Shown: piece by piece, positions 46,979-57,223 of the stretch
Numbering within the stretch: the stretch's first letter is position 1
How the letters are laid out: each line of letters starts with the position of its first letter
DNA from: Methylophaga muralis
GTDB taxonomy: Bacteria; Pseudomonadota; Gammaproteobacteria; Nitrosococcales; Methylophagaceae
Assembly: GCF_001720165.1 (NCBI RefSeq)
Contig: NZ_MCRI01000012.1
Location: 1 to 64,000, forward strand
DNA length: 64,000 nt
Reading direction: 5' to 3'
Translations under genes and position numbers: made by a program
The notes under the pieces: generated by a model
The model's database searches: none
Seen by the model: the letters and a program-made list of their open reading frames with translations, nothing else
What the model was told of the DNA's origin: nothing

Positions 46979-48052
46979 TCAAGCAGCAGCGGCATTCTTG
47001 CGACGCTGTCTGACCGCCGCGGCTAACTCACGCAATAATGGCTCACTATTATCCCAAGCCATGCAGGCATCGGTAATACTTTGGCCGTAAACCAGTTCTT
47101 TGTCCGCTTCCACATTTTGTCTGCCGCCAACCAGATTACTTTCCAGCATCAAGCCGATAATGCGTTTATCACCGGCTGCGATCTGTTCAGCCAATAAGCG
47201 TCCGACCACTTCCTGTTGCAAGTGATCTTTGCCACTATTGGCATGACTGCAATCGACCATAATTCGCACTGATTGCCCACTGCGGCCAATCACTGCCGCC
47301 GCTTCATCAATACTGCTTTTATCGTAATTAGGCTTTTTACCACCACGTAAAATGACATGGCAATCTGGATTGCCAGTAGTAGAAAAAATAGCGGAATGGC
47401 CATCTTTGGTCAGGGACATGAAGTGATGTGGTTTTGATGCTGACAGGCACGCATCCACAGCAATTTGCAGTCCACCATCAGTGGCATTTTTAAACCCAAC
47501 CGGGCAAGACAAGCCGGAGGCCAGTTCACGATGCGCCTGACTTTCTGTTGTACGCGCACCGATTGCGCCCCAGGAGATCAGATCGGCAATGTATTGAGGG
47601 CTAATAAGATCCAGATATTCTGTTGCAGCAGGAACACCCATTTCAGCAAGATCCAACAGCAATTTTCTGGCGATATTCAGTCCGTCGTTGATTTTGAAAC
47701 TGCCATCGAGGTAAGGATCATTAATCAGACCTTTCCAACCGACAACGGAACGAGGCTTTTCAAAATAGACGCGCATAATGATATGCAGATCATCAGCCAG
47801 CTCATGAATCAACGGCTGCAAGCGACTGGCATAGTCACGTGCCGCATTGGGATCATGAATAGAGCAGGGGCCGATAATGACGATCAAACGATCATCACGG
47901 TGATGCAGAATATCCTGACACGCAGTGCGAGCGTTAAACACGGTTTCAGATGCCGCATCCGAGATCGGTAATTGTTCATGCAATTGCGCTGGTGGCAAAA
48001 CTTCCTGAATACCAACGATGCGTAAATCATCTGTGTTGTAACGCATTTTCAA
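46979..48052 (-). CDS. 3-deoxy-7-phosphoheptulonate (DAHP) synthase, AroFGH type
   Basis: 357 residues, class I enzyme condensing phosphoenolpyruvate and erythrose 4-phosphate, first step of aromatic amino acid synthesis. Signatures: IIGPCSIHDPNAARDYA near 58, MRVYFEKPRSVVGWKGLINDP near 92, GARTTESQAHRELASGLSCPVGFKN near 162 and DCSHANSGKD near 265. Feedback class (Phe, Tyr or Trp) cannot be assigned. Confidence 0.93.
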   Translation of the reverse strand: MKMRYNTDDLRIVGIQEVLPPAQLHEQLPISDAASETVFNARTACQDILHHRDDRLIVIIGPCSIHDPNAARDYASRLQPLIHELADDLHIIMRVYFEKPRSVVGWKGLINDPYLDGSFKINDGLNIARKLLLDLAEMGVPAATEYLDLISPQYIADLISWGAIGARTTESQAHRELASGLSCPVGFKNATDGGLQIAVDACLSASKPHHFMSLTKDGHSAIFSTTGNPDCHVILRGGKKPNYDKSSIDEAAAVIGRSGQSVRIMVDCSHANSGKDHLQQEVVGRLLAEQIAAGDKRIIGLMLESNLVGGRQNVEADKELVYGQSITDACMAWDNSEPLLRELAAAVRQRRKNAAAA

Positions 48053-48121
48053 CCTGATTTGTGTTCAAAAAAATAATCGGCAATTGTAATACGTCGGGGC
48101 CTTTTACGCTATTTCAAGCTG

Positions 48122-49594
48122 TCAGGGTAGAGCGACAGCAAATAAATCAGCATTCAACCATAGATGTACCCAGATACTGGCGATATAGCCAAGCGCGATA
48201 GCCCAAACCCATTTCAAATGCGCGACGAAGGTATATATACCACGGGCTTGACCCATTACTGCTACGCCAGCTGCTGACCCTATCGACAACAGTGAACCGC
48301 CGACTCCGGCGGTTAAAGTGGCAAGTAACCATTGACCATGACTCATGTCAGGCATCATAGATAACACGGCAAACATGACAGGAATGTTATCGACAACTGC
48401 GGAAATCAAACCGACCATGATATTGGCAGTGGTCGCACCTAATTGACCATATAAAAACTCTGAACCCACACTGAGATAGCCAATGGTACCAAGGCCGCCA
48501 ACACATAAAATGATGCCGTAGAAAAACATCAGTGTGTCCCATTCGGCGCGTTGCAATTGCTCAAAAATATTGAACGGCATTTTCTGCTGGGTATCATCGT
48601 TAATATTAAACGCGGTCTGGCCATCATTTTCACGTTTATCCATTAAACGTTTATCGCGCATTTTTAGGAAATAACCATGCAGTTTCAGTAGACCTAAACC
48701 GGTCATCATGCCAAGCACAGGAGGCAAATGCAGAAAGTGGTGACTGCTGGCAGCCATGGCAATGGTAAGAATAAATAATCCTACAACTACCATCGCTCCC
48801 GATTTGAGCGGGGCATATTCATGAACTGCTATTGAGGCCACATTTTTGATTGCCAGTGATAATAAAACCGCAGGAATCAGCCAGTTGACCAGCGATGGTA
48901 CAAACAGCGCAAAAAATTCATGAAACGCCAACACACCTTTTTGCCAGACCATTAACGTGGTGATATCACCAAATGGACTGAAAGCACCGCCCGCATTAGC
49001 TGCCACAACGATATTGATACAGGCGACAGCAATAAATTTATGATTATTGCCGGCAACAGCCATGACCACGGTGGCCATCAATAATGCGGTAGTTAAGTTA
49101 TCGGCTACCGGTGAGATGAAAAAAGCCATCAAACCGGTTAGCCAGAAAATAGTTCTTAATGAAAAGCCTTTATTGACCAGCCAGGCACGAATCGCATCAA
49201 AGATTCCCCGTTCGCCCATGGTGTTGATATAGGTCATTGCTGCCAGCAGGAATAAAAACAGTTCGGCATATTCCAGCAGGTTGTGGCGAATCATGATGCC
49301 AGCTGTTTCATGGAAAACCGGATCAGTTTGCTGGGCGTAAATCATTGCAATCAATACCCAAATCAAACCCGCAGCCACAATGACTGGCTTGGATTTGCGC
49401 ATATGGATCTGCTCTTCGGCGATGACCAATCCATAGGCAATAAAGAATATTGCTAATGCGGCAAAGCCAACCCAATGTCCTGTCAGATCAAGCATAGCTG
49501 CATTTTCTGCTGCCAATAACGCTGGAGAAAACAGTGACATTAAGACAAAGATTGTCCAGCCAGACAATGACTTGGATAAGCCTGAAACGGGCAT
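48122..49594 (-). CDS. nhaD: NhaD-type Na+/H+ antiporter
   Basis: 490 residues, about thirteen helices, of the ion transporter superfamily. Recognised by SPVADNLTTALLMATVVMA near 160, NIVVAANAGGAFSPFGDITTLMVWQKG near 195, and the symmetric VDNIPVMFAVLSM near 398 with GVGGSLLSIGSAAGVAVMG near 430. Exports sodium at alkaline pH, common in marine and halophilic bacteria. Transcribed alone. Confidence 0.93.
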   Translation of the reverse strand: MPVSGLSKSLSGWTIFVLMSLFSPALLAAENAAMLDLTGHWVGFAALAIFFIAYGLVIAEEQIHMRKSKPVIVAAGLIWVLIAMIYAQQTDPVFHETAGIMIRHNLLEYAELFLFLLAAMTYINTMGERGIFDAIRAWLVNKGFSLRTIFWLTGLMAFFISPVADNLTTALLMATVVMAVAGNNHKFIAVACINIVVAANAGGAFSPFGDITTLMVWQKGVLAFHEFFALFVPSLVNWLIPAVLLSLAIKNVASIAVHEYAPLKSGAMVVVGLFILTIAMAASSHHFLHLPPVLGMMTGLGLLKLHGYFLKMRDKRLMDKRENDGQTAFNINDDTQQKMPFNIFEQLQRAEWDTLMFFYGIILCVGGLGTIGYLSVGSEFLYGQLGATTANIMVGLISAVVDNIPVMFAVLSMMPDMSHGQWLLATLTAGVGGSLLSIGSAAGVAVMGQARGIYTFVAHLKWVWAIALGYIASIWVHLWLNADLFAVALP

Positions 49595-49662
49595 GATAGC
49601 TTCCTGCGATGGGGGGTAAAAAAGCTGTTAGATGATACCCCTCATCGCCGGAATAACAACCC

Positions 49663-50133
49663 TTATTTTAGAACTTTTTGATAGAAACCTTCAGCAGCAT
49701 CAGTGACTAAATCAAATACATGGTTAAAGCCATTCTGCCCACCGTAGTAGGGATCCGGCACATCGGTTTCATCACGGCCTTCGGCATAGTCAAGAAATAG
49801 TCTGACCTTATGTTGATATTCAATTGGACAAGCCTGTTTGAGGATATCCAGATTGTCCTGATCCATCGCCAGAATGTAATCAAAATGCTCAAAGTCTTCG
49901 TAACGAAATTTACGAGCTCTGATAAAAGATAAATCTACACCACGTTGCTTAGCGGTTTGTTGAGCACGGGCATCAGGTGGTTCGCCAACGTGATAAGCAT
50001 GTGTGCCGGCAGAGTCAACCAGAAACTTGTCACTGCTGCCTTTATCTTTCAATAAACTGATAAACACACCTTCTGCGGTAGGTGAACGGCAGATATTGCC
50101 CATGCAGACGAATAACACTTTGATTTGACTCAT
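49663..50133 (-). CDS. Low molecular weight protein-tyrosine phosphatase
   Basis: 156 residues with the P-loop VCMGNICRSP (nucleophile Cys10, Arg16) and the general-acid loop DVPDPYYGG. Bacterial members act on tyrosine kinases of polysaccharide export or on small phospho-substrates. It lies six bases after the fructosamine-kinase-like gene. No tyrosine kinase is in the window. Confidence 0.92.
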   Translation of the reverse strand: MSQIKVLFVCMGNICRSPTAEGVFISLLKDKGSSDKFLVDSAGTHAYHVGEPPDARAQQTAKQRGVDLSFIRARKFRYEDFEHFDYILAMDQDNLDILKQACPIEYQHKVRLFLDYAEGRDETDVPDPYYGGQNGFNHVFDLVTDAAEGFYQKVLK

Positions 50134-50139
50134 TCTTAA

Positions 50140-51027
50140 CTAACTCCGTAGCTCGGCCAATAGTTGCGAAATCATGGCATCGGCCTGACCGAGGTAGCCG
50201 CCACCAAACAGATTAAGATGATTAATAATATGATAAAGGTTATAGAGCGTTTTGCGAGTGCGATAACCGGAATCGACTGCTCTGATACTCCGGTAACCGG
50301 CATGAAAGTCACTGCCAAAGCCACCAAATAATTCAGTCATGGCCAAATCGGTTTCAGCATCTCCGTAGTAACAGGCGGGATCAAAGATCACCGGATTACC
50401 ATGCTCATCTGCAGCAGCATTGCCACCCCATAAGTCGCCGTGTAATAAAGAAGCTTGTGGCTGATAATCTGTGAAAAAGGCTGGCAGTAGTTCAATTAAC
50501 CGTTCACCATTTTTCTGCAGACTGCCTCTAAAGCCATTTGTGGCAGCGAATTCAAGTTGCTTTCCAAGACGCTGTTGTTGCCAGAACTGCACCCAGTTGG
50601 CAGAACGATCGTTTATCTGCGGCGTACTGCCGATGGTGTTATCCATATGCCAGCCAAAATACGCTTGTGGCTGTTGATGTAACAAAGCCAGTTGTTCGCC
50701 GAGCTTGGCATTGGCTGAGCCGCGCATGCTGCCAAGAGGAATATATTCCAATACCAGATAACTATGTCCATCGCCGGTGCCATAGCAAATGACTTTCGGC
50801 ACGCGAACAGCGTTGAGTTCTGCCATCTCTTGCAAGCCTTGGGCTTCAGCAACAAACATATCTGACAGCTTCGGACTATTTACTTTAATAAAGAACTGAG
50901 TATCAGGTGTTTTCAACTGATAGGCGGTGTTTATGCAACCGCCGCCTACCGAAGACAGTTGATGTGGCTGGCAGTTGACTCCAGTTACACGTTCAATTTC
51001 CTGGATTATTTCAGTGAGTTGAGCCAT
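50140..51027 (-). CDS. Fructosamine kinase family protein
   Basis: 295 residues, aminoglycoside-phosphotransferase fold. Nucleotide-binding start GGCINTAYQLKTPDTQFFIKVN near 28, catalytic LLHGDLWGGNAAADEHGNPVIFDPACYYGDAETDLAM near 190-225 split between the HGDLW loop and the DPA metal motif. Likely phosphorylates ketosamines or ribulosamines as a first step of protein or amine deglycation. ATG 51027 follows GGAGA by seven bases. Confidence 0.88.
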   Translation of the reverse strand: MAQLTEIIQEIERVTGVNCQPHQLSSVGGGCINTAYQLKTPDTQFFIKVNSPKLSDMFVAEAQGLQEMAELNAVRVPKVICYGTGDGHSYLVLEYIPLGSMRGSANAKLGEQLALLHQQPQAYFGWHMDNTIGSTPQINDRSANWVQFWQQQRLGKQLEFAATNGFRGSLQKNGERLIELLPAFFTDYQPQASLLHGDLWGGNAAADEHGNPVIFDPACYYGDAETDLAMTELFGGFGSDFHAGYRSIRAVDSGYRTRKTLYNLYHIINHLNLFGGGYLGQADAMISQLLAELRS

Positions 51028-51112
51028 GTTTGTCTCCACGAAAGGTGAGCAGCTAATTTAACCATGCTAAGCTGAAACGACAATTTTGCCAAAACATGCA
51101 AGGAGTTTGTCA

Positions 51113-51814
51113 ATGTCCACACATACTGAAGCGAGCCCGCCAAGTCCCAAACAACAGGTGGCCATTAAAGCTGCCGAAATCGTCGACAACGGCATGATTG
51201 TCGGCTTGGGTACCGGTTCAACTGCCAACCTGTTTATCGATGAACTGGCTCGCCGACAGCATGAACAGCAATTGGAGATTCAGGTTGTGGCCAGTTCGGT
51301 CATCAGTCGAGTTAAGGCTCAGCAGGCTGGACTTCAGGTCATTTCCATCGAGCATTTATCGCATCTGGATATGTATGTGGATGGTGCGGATGAAGTCACC
51401 ACTGATATGCAGCTGTTAAAAGGACGAGGGCAGGATCTGGTCTGTGAAAAGTTACTGGCCAGTCATGCCACTGCTTTTTATGTGCTGGTTGATGACAGCA
51501 AAATGGTTTCACGAATTGGTGAGAAAAACGCCATACCTATCGAAGTGATGCCAAGTGCCGCGCAGCTGGTGCTAAATCGACTGGCAAAACTGCAGGCTAA
51601 AGGCAGTCTTAGGCTGAATGCCGCGGGTGATAATGTGGCCTATAGTGCTGCTGGAAATTTAATTCTGGATATGCAATTTACTGATCTTGAAACTGCGCAG
51701 ATTAATGCCTTGCTAACCGTTATGCCGGGTGTAGTTGAGCACGGTATTTTTGCGGATATTGTCAAAGCGGTATTTATTGGCTCGTCTGATGGAGTGAAGC
51801 TGCTACAGCGTTGA
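51113..51814 (+). CDS. rpiA: Ribose-5-phosphate isomerase A
   Basis: 233 residues. Interconverts ribose 5-phosphate and ribulose 5-phosphate, also feeding the ribulose monophosphate cycle of a methylotroph. Motifs: MIVGLGTGSTANLFIDEL near 27, DMYVDGADEVTTDMQLLKGRGQDLVCEKLLA near 84 with catalytic Asp, Glu and Lys, MPGVVEHGIF near 205. The ATG at 51113 follows AAGGAG by eight bases; an upstream TTG (51086) is rejected. Confidence 0.94.
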   Translation: MSTHTEASPPSPKQQVAIKAAEIVDNGMIVGLGTGSTANLFIDELARRQHEQQLEIQVVASSVISRVKAQQAGLQVISIEHLSHLDMYVDGADEVTTDMQLLKGRGQDLVCEKLLASHATAFYVLVDDSKMVSRIGEKNAIPIEVMPSAAQLVLNRLAKLQAKGSLRLNAAGDNVAYSAAGNLILDMQFTDLETAQINALLTVMPGVVEHGIFADIVKAVFIGSSDGVKLLQR

Positions 51815-51827
51815 GAAAACATTAAAC

Positions 51828-51857
51828 AAAAAGGCAGTGTCAAACACTGCCCTTTGT
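51828..51857. terminator. Bidirectional terminator between rpiA and the peroxiredoxin gene
   Basis: GGCAGTGT / ACACTGCC around CAA, with A-rich sequence before and CTTTGTTT after, placed between two convergent genes. Confidence 0.8.
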
Positions 51858-51880
51858 TTAAACCGGTTAACTTGCGACCG

Positions 51881-52393
51881 TTATTTTTTTAATTCTTCCA
51901 GAATGGTTTCGGCTTTAGATTTAGCAAACTCACCCGAAGCTTCCACGCCGATATATTTCACTTCACCATCGGTAATAATCATTGCGGCCCGGAACGAACG
52001 AACGCCCATGCCACCACCGGTTAAATCACGATCCAAACCTAATGCTTTGGTGTATTCGGCGCTGCCATCAGCCATCATACGGACTTTGCCATTGGCTTTT
52101 TGCTCACGGCCCCAAGCGGCCATAACAAACGCATCATTGACTGCTAAACACCAAATTTCATCGGCACCAGCGGCTTTAATGGCATCTGCATGTTCGACAT
52201 AACCAGGTAAATGTTGCGAAGAACAAAGCGGAGTGAATGCTCCCGGTACCGTGAACAATACAATGGTTTTGCCTTTTGCCATCTCACGCACATCCATCGG
52301 CGACGGGTTCATCGGGCAGCCATTTTCAGGATCGAATTCCACACATTCGGTTAATTTGCCATCAGGTATCTGTTGTCCAACTTCAATCGTCAT
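51881..52393 (-). CDS. Peroxiredoxin (Prx5/redoxin type)
   Basis: 170 residues. Thioredoxin fold with peroxidatic Cys57 in VPGAFTPLCSSQHLPGY (Leu where most have Thr) and the conserved Arg in the GMGVRSFRAAMIITDG region. Additional Cys at 17, 26 and ~82 could resolve the disulfide. Reduces peroxides with glutathione or thioredoxin. Transcribed alone, convergent with rpiA. Confidence 0.92.
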   Translation of the reverse strand: MTIEVGQQIPDGKLTECVEFDPENGCPMNPSPMDVREMAKGKTIVLFTVPGAFTPLCSSQHLPGYVEHADAIKAAGADEIWCLAVNDAFVMAAWGREQKANGKVRMMADGSAEYTKALGLDRDLTGGGMGVRSFRAAMIITDGEVKYIGVEASGEFAKSKAETILEELKK

Positions 52394-52543
52394 AACTCGT
52401 CCTCATTGATGAATAAGATTATTGAGTAGGATAAGCCATCTGTCTCGAGATAAAAACACTGATTATTAAAGGGACTTTCAAGTTTGGTGCAATCCATTTA
52501 AATCGTTATGATGAAGCACATAATGATTTAAATGGAGTAAAAA

Positions 52544-53557
52544 ATGACCGCAGAAAAAACTATCCTGAACTGGGGGATCCTCGGAGCAGCGCGCGTCACC
52601 GAAAAATTAATCCCTGCCATCATTGAAGCCAATAATGCAAAGCTGGTTGCCGTCGCCAGCCGTCGAAAAGGCGCTGCAGCTGAGGCATTGGCAAAACTGG
52701 CGCCTGAGAATAACGATATTCTTGCTCTGGATGATCCCGAGGCTTTATTAAGTCATCCAGATATTGATGTAATCCATTTGCCGATGGCGAATGAAGAGCA
52801 TGCTGAATGGGCATTAAAAGCCATTGCCCATGGTAAACATTTGCTCATTGAAAAACCGATGGCCTTAACGGTTAAAGATATTGATGCCATTACCCAAGCC
52901 GCAAAAGAGAAGGGCGTAAAAGTAATGGAAGGCTTTATGTATCGCTTTCACCCACAACATGACGCGGTACGGGAGATTATTGAATCTGGTGTAATCGGTG
53001 ATGTCAGAACGGTCAGTACCCGTTTTGCCTTTCCAATGAAACCAGCTCGTCTATATCGGGTTAACCGCCCCATTGAAAATGGCGGTGGAGCAATGTGGGA
53101 TATCGGACCTTATGCCATACATACAGCCAGATTATGGTTTGATGAAGAACCTAAAGCCGTTACCGCTGTTGCCAACATAAATGAACATGGTGCGGATTTA
53201 AGCCTGACAGGTGTTTTCGACTACGGTAATGGCCGGTTTGCCCAATTCGAAATGAGTTTTGAACATGCCCGACGCAGTGTCTACGAAATCATCGGCACCT
53301 TGGGTGGCATAACCTGTCATACAACCTGGCAACCGGCAGACGAAACGGCCAAGCTTTCCTGGTGGACCGAAGCAGGGCAACAGGAAACGGTTGAAGTGCC
53401 AGCAGCCGATCAATTTGTGAATGAAATTGAACATTTTTCAGCTTGTGTAATGAACAACACCGATCCGTTACTCAGCCTGGAAGATGCACGGGCTAACTGC
53501 CAAGCTATTGTGGCAGCGTTGCAGTCAGTGAAAGAAGGTAAAACCGTACAGCTTTAA
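52544..53557 (+). CDS. Gfo/Idh/MocA family oxidoreductase
   Basis: 337 residues. N-terminal NAD(P) Rossmann fold (WGILGAARVTEKLIPAI), EKPMALT with the conserved Lys near 105, MEGFMYRFHPQHDAVREII near 128, and C-terminal sheet domain with GGGAMWDIGPYAIHTARLWF near 182. Acts on a sugar, inositol or similar polyol; the substrate cannot be told. Alone, with a ribosome site GGAG before ATG. Confidence 0.9.
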   Translation: MTAEKTILNWGILGAARVTEKLIPAIIEANNAKLVAVASRRKGAAAEALAKLAPENNDILALDDPEALLSHPDIDVIHLPMANEEHAEWALKAIAHGKHLLIEKPMALTVKDIDAITQAAKEKGVKVMEGFMYRFHPQHDAVREIIESGVIGDVRTVSTRFAFPMKPARLYRVNRPIENGGGAMWDIGPYAIHTARLWFDEEPKAVTAVANINEHGADLSLTGVFDYGNGRFAQFEMSFEHARRSVYEIIGTLGGITCHTTWQPADETAKLSWWTEAGQQETVEVPAADQFVNEIEHFSACVMNNTDPLLSLEDARANCQAIVAALQSVKEGKTVQL

Positions 53558-53560
53558 ACA

Positions 53561-53591
53561 AATTAAGCCGCTCAAATGGAGCGGCTTAATT
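53561..53591. terminator. Bidirectional terminator after the Gfo/Idh/MocA gene
   Basis: Perfect 13-bp inverted repeat AATTAAGCCGCTC / GAGCGGCTTAATT with a five-base loop AAATG, between convergent genes. Confidence 0.88.
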
Positions 53592-53608
53592 TATGTTGAG
53601 GCTAAGTT

Positions 53609-55243
53609 TTAACTCGCTGTTTTAAATTTACTGATCGATTGTTGCAGTACATCCGCCAACTGATTGAGTTCAAAACTTAAGGTTGAAATTGATTGGGAAC
53701 CGGCTTCAGCCTTGTCTGATACGGCAGTTATCCGGCGGAAGTTATTATTAATTTCTTCGGCTACTGCCGATTGCTGTTCGGCGACACTGGCGATTTGCGC
53801 ATTCATATCATTAATCGCGGTTACTGAACGGCTGATTACTGCTAATGATTCACCGGCATGCTCCGCCTGAGTAACACATTGATGCGCTTTATTTTTACCT
53901 TCTTCCATCACTTTTACCGCGATGATGGTTCTGCTTTGGGTTTTTTCGATTAAGTCTTTAATATTTAATGTTGACTCTTTGGTGCGGCTGGCCAGGCCAC
54001 GAACCTCATCGGCAACAACTGCAAAACCTCGACCATGCTCGCCGGCACGGGCGGCTTCAATAGCTGCATTTAACGCCAGTAGATTGGTTTGTTCGGTAAT
54101 ATCAGCAATGACCTGAACAACGCTACCAATTTTTTTGCTGTCTTCAGACAATTCATCAATAACACGTGCTGCTTCTTCAACTTTAGCCGCCAACTCAGCA
54201 ATACTGGCAATCGTTTTGCTAACTTCCTGATTACCGTTAATAGTTTCTTTATCTGCTGTTTGAGCCTGCATTGCAGCCTCACTGGTCAGGCGGGCAATTT
54301 CTTGAACCGAAGTAGAAATCTCACTAATGGCATTAGCGCCATCAAGCGTTTGTTGTTTCTGATCGATAACTAAACTTTGATTATTTGCTGAAGTTTGATT
54401 CATTACCTTGGCCGCATCCGAAACCTGACCTGCGGATAAACTAATCGCCTTCATGATATGTGACAGTTCGTTCGACATGGCGCTTAATGCACCCACAATA
54501 CTTTTAGGAAATTTGGTGTGAGCTTGTTGAGTCAAGTCACCAGATGCAAATGCACTGATTAATTCTGCAGCGGAATCCGGCTCACCACCAATGGTGGAAT
54601 ACAAACGACCAATCAACCGATAGCTCACAAAAATGGCAATGACGATGGCAATTAGCGTCACGGTGATCATCAATGCCATAAACCCACCAGTTTGCTGACG
54701 AATGTAATCAACTTGATTGCTGATAGTGACTTCCTGAAAATCGATAAATTGATTTACGGCAGCTAACCATTGTGTGTAAGCAGGAGAAGTATTGACCATC
54801 AGGTAATCGCGGGCTTCTGTGTTTCTGCCTTGATTGATTAAGTTAATGGTCTCAGCGGTGTGAGCCAAAGTTTGTTGCTCAATCGATTTGATATTGTTTA
54901 ACAGTGTGTTTTCCTGAGTGGCAAATTGTTGTGGATTATTGGCCATCGCTTCAAGGTTTACAGCTGATTCTGCATAGAATTGTTCTAAGCGTTTGATATC
55001 CTGGAGATGCTGCTGGCGCTCGGCACTGTTTTCACTTAACACTACATCTCGAATGGAAATGGCGCGGTCATGGACACTGCCACGAAAGTTAATGGCTGCA
55101 CGTTGTTTGACACTATCAACCTCGTTGATTTTACTCATAGTCCGGTCAATTTTACTGACTTCGTTTATGCCAATTATGGCAATCAACACCATCAAACTTA
55201 ATACGATGCCGAAGCCAAGTTGAAGCCTGTTTTTGATAGTCAC
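53609..55243 (-). CDS. Methyl-accepting chemotaxis protein with 4HB sensor domain
   Basis: 544 residues. Helices at ~8-27 and ~188-212 flank a four-helix-bundle sensor (4HB_MCP type; [36 protein letters not shown] region). HAMP domain, then signalling domain with hairpin tip [20 protein letters not shown] near 385. No tethering pentapeptide. Distinct in sensor from the receptor at 29192. Confidence 0.93.
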   Translation of the reverse strand: MTIKNRLQLGFGIVLSLMVLIAIIGINEVSKIDRTMSKINEVDSVKQRAAINFRGSVHDRAISIRDVVLSENSAERQQHLQDIKRLEQFYAESAVNLEAMANNPQQFATQENTLLNNIKSIEQQTLAHTAETINLINQGRNTEARDYLMVNTSPAYTQWLAAVNQFIDFQEVTISNQVDYIRQQTGGFMALMITVTLIAIVIAIFVSYRLIGRLYSTIGGEPDSAAELISAFASGDLTQQAHTKFPKSIVGALSAMSNELSHIMKAISLSAGQVSDAAKVMNQTSANNQSLVIDQKQQTLDGANAISEISTSVQEIARLTSEAAMQAQTADKETINGNQEVSKTIASIAELAAKVEEAARVIDELSEDSKKIGSVVQVIADITEQTNLLALNAAIEAARAGEHGRGFAVVADEVRGLASRTKESTLNIKDLIEKTQSRTIIAVKVMEEGKNKAHQCVTQAEHAGESLAVISRSVTAINDMNAQIASVAEQQSAVAEEINNNFRRITAVSDKAEAGSQSISTLSFELNQLADVLQQSISKFKTAS

Positions 55244-55425
55244 TGAAATTTCCTGGTTATTGAATGCAAACGCATCATTGCGTATTACATGTGAGTTTTA
55301 TGTCAAAGCAATATTATGTATGCCTGTTTAAAAAAACAAAATCAGGAAATTTCTTTAACTTATAAGAAATGAGTATTAGCTATCATTAGTCAGGAGGGGG
55401 GGCGATTAGGCTCAGCAGATAGGGA

Positions 55426-56484
55426 TTAAAACAAGCTCATTTGACTATTTGGTGTTTGAAATAAGTCACAGCGTAATGCAGGAAGAGTGGATTTGATGTT
55501 TAATTTTTTGCAGATATTGTGGAAACGTTGGGCTAGTAAATCAGCAAAAATACCTTCACCGCGAAGTCGATGACCAAAACGCGGATCGTTATTTTTACCG
55601 CCGCGTAAATCATGAATTCGATTCAAAATATGCTGAGCCTGATCCGGTCGATGAGTCTGCAGCCATGTTTCGAATAATGGGCTGACTTCCAACGGTAATC
55701 TGAGCAAGATGTAATTAACGTCCAATGAGCCTGCCTCGATGACGGCTTTCACAATATTTTCCAACTCGTAATCAGTTAATACCGGAATAACCGGCGCAAT
55801 TAAAACCGTTACCGGAATACCTGCAGCGCTTAATGTTTCAATGGTTTGCAAACGACGTTTCGGGGCACTGGCTCTGGGTTCCATTATTCGTGATAAAGCA
55901 GGATCAAGTGTGGTTATAGAAAGATGAACCTGCACTAAATTATTCGAGGCCATCTTTTGCAGAATATCAATATCTCGTTCCACCATGGCCGACTTGGTCA
56001 CGATATGACAGGGATGACGGGTTTCATTCAAAACCTGCAGAATCTGTCGGGTGATTTGAAAGTCGCGTTCGACTGGCTGGTAAGGATCAGTATTTGCACC
56101 CAGGGAAATGGGTGAGCATTTATAATTCTTTGCTGATAACTCTTTTTTGAGCAACTTGGCAGCGTCAGGTTTAGCCGTTAGTTTTGTTTCAAAATCCAGT
56201 CCGGGGGAGAGGCCTAAATAGGCATGGGATGGACGGGCATAACAATAAATACAACCATGTTCGCAGCCACGATAGGCATTTATGGATTGGCTAAAAGGTA
56301 AATCAGGCGATTGATTGCGGGTAATGATGGTTTTCGGGTGTTCAATCTCCACCGTAGTTTTGGGCGGGTTTTCTGGTTCTTGGAACCAACCATCATCAAC
56401 CATTTGGCGTTGATGATGGTTGTATCTTGCATCGATCCGTTGAGCTGTTCCTCGTCCTTTGATTGAAGGCTGTTTAGGCTGCAT
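55426..56484 (-). CDS. Radical SAM protein, PA0069/SplB-like family
   Basis: 352 residues. AdoMet-cluster motif CEHGCIYCYAR near residue 74, then a TIM-barrel with VTKSAMVERDIDIL near 160 and IAPVIPVLTDYELE near 232. The family (often annotated PA0069) resembles spore photoproduct lyase but its reaction is unknown. Start overlaps the SIMPL gene stop by one base, so it is the last gene of the unit beginning at 60624. Confidence 0.88.
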   Translation of the reverse strand: MQPKQPSIKGRGTAQRIDARYNHHQRQMVDDGWFQEPENPPKTTVEIEHPKTIITRNQSPDLPFSQSINAYRGCEHGCIYCYARPSHAYLGLSPGLDFETKLTAKPDAAKLLKKELSAKNYKCSPISLGANTDPYQPVERDFQITRQILQVLNETRHPCHIVTKSAMVERDIDILQKMASNNLVQVHLSITTLDPALSRIMEPRASAPKRRLQTIETLSAAGIPVTVLIAPVIPVLTDYELENIVKAVIEAGSLDVNYILLRLPLEVSPLFETWLQTHRPDQAQHILNRIHDLRGGKNNDPRFGHRLRGEGIFADLLAQRFHNICKKLNIKSTLPALRCDLFQTPNSQMSLF

Positions 56485-57206
56485 TAATCAGACAAATAAT
56501 ATTCCACTGTCGAAACTACTCGAACCTGTTTGATATGCGGGTTATTGTTGTCGCGAGCGGTAATGCTGAACTGGCCTTGAGACGCTTTGCGAATTTTGCC
56601 TAAATCACTGTCAGAATCCTGGGCAAATTTCTCGGCTACTTCACGGGCATTTTCAGTAGCTTCTTCGATCATTTCCGGTTTGACTTCATTGAGTCGGGTA
56701 AACAGATATTCGGTCTGTGCCATATAGTTTTCACCGGTCAACACCAGACCTTGTTTACCTAATTCGGCCACAGCAGGCATTGCCTGACGAACTGCTTCGA
56801 TATTTTGGGAATAGACGGTTACGGTTTGTGTAGCGGTATAGCGAAATTCTGCTCTGGGTCCACCACCATATTGCTGGGCTGACTTATCGGTAATAGCTGG
56901 AGCATTAAAAGTGATCTCATCTTGCTGAATGCCACGCTGCTGCAGAAATTCACGAACTTTCTTGCCATTATTTTCAATCGCTTGATACAACTCTGGCAGA
57001 TCATTGTTGGCTTCAGTGAATTGAATCGGCCAAATCACCACATCCGCTGGATAATCACGCTCAGATAAACCTTTTACCGTTACGCTGCGTTCCAGCTGCT
57101 TGAAATCAATTAACGCCTTGCCGAGCTGAAAGCCCAGTAAGGTTAAGCCCAGAAATAATGCCCCACCCAAAATCAATGCAGTTGATTTACTTTGATTAGC
57201 TATCAT
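56484..57206 (-). CDS. SIMPL domain (DUF541) periplasmic protein
   Basis: 240 residues: N-terminal membrane anchor or signal (ALILGGALFLGLTLLGFQLGKAL), then the SIMPL/BP26-like fold (SVTVKGLSERDYPADVVIWPI near 35, TATQTVTVYS near 125, VRVVSTVEYYL at the end). Periplasmic, function not established. ATG 57206 lies seven bases after GGAGT; a TTG at 57227 is less likely. 17 bp after the ATP-grasp gene. Confidence 0.87.
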   Translation of the reverse strand: MIANQSKSTALILGGALFLGLTLLGFQLGKALIDFKQLERSVTVKGLSERDYPADVVIWPIQFTEANNDLPELYQAIENNGKKVREFLQQRGIQQDEITFNAPAITDKSAQQYGGGPRAEFRYTATQTVTVYSQNIEAVRQAMPAVAELGKQGLVLTGENYMAQTEYLFTRLNEVKPEMIEEATENAREVAEKFAQDSDSDLGKIRKASQGQFSITARDNNNPHIKQVRVVSTVEYYLSD

Positions 57207-57223
57207 TCCGGACTCCTGTTGAA

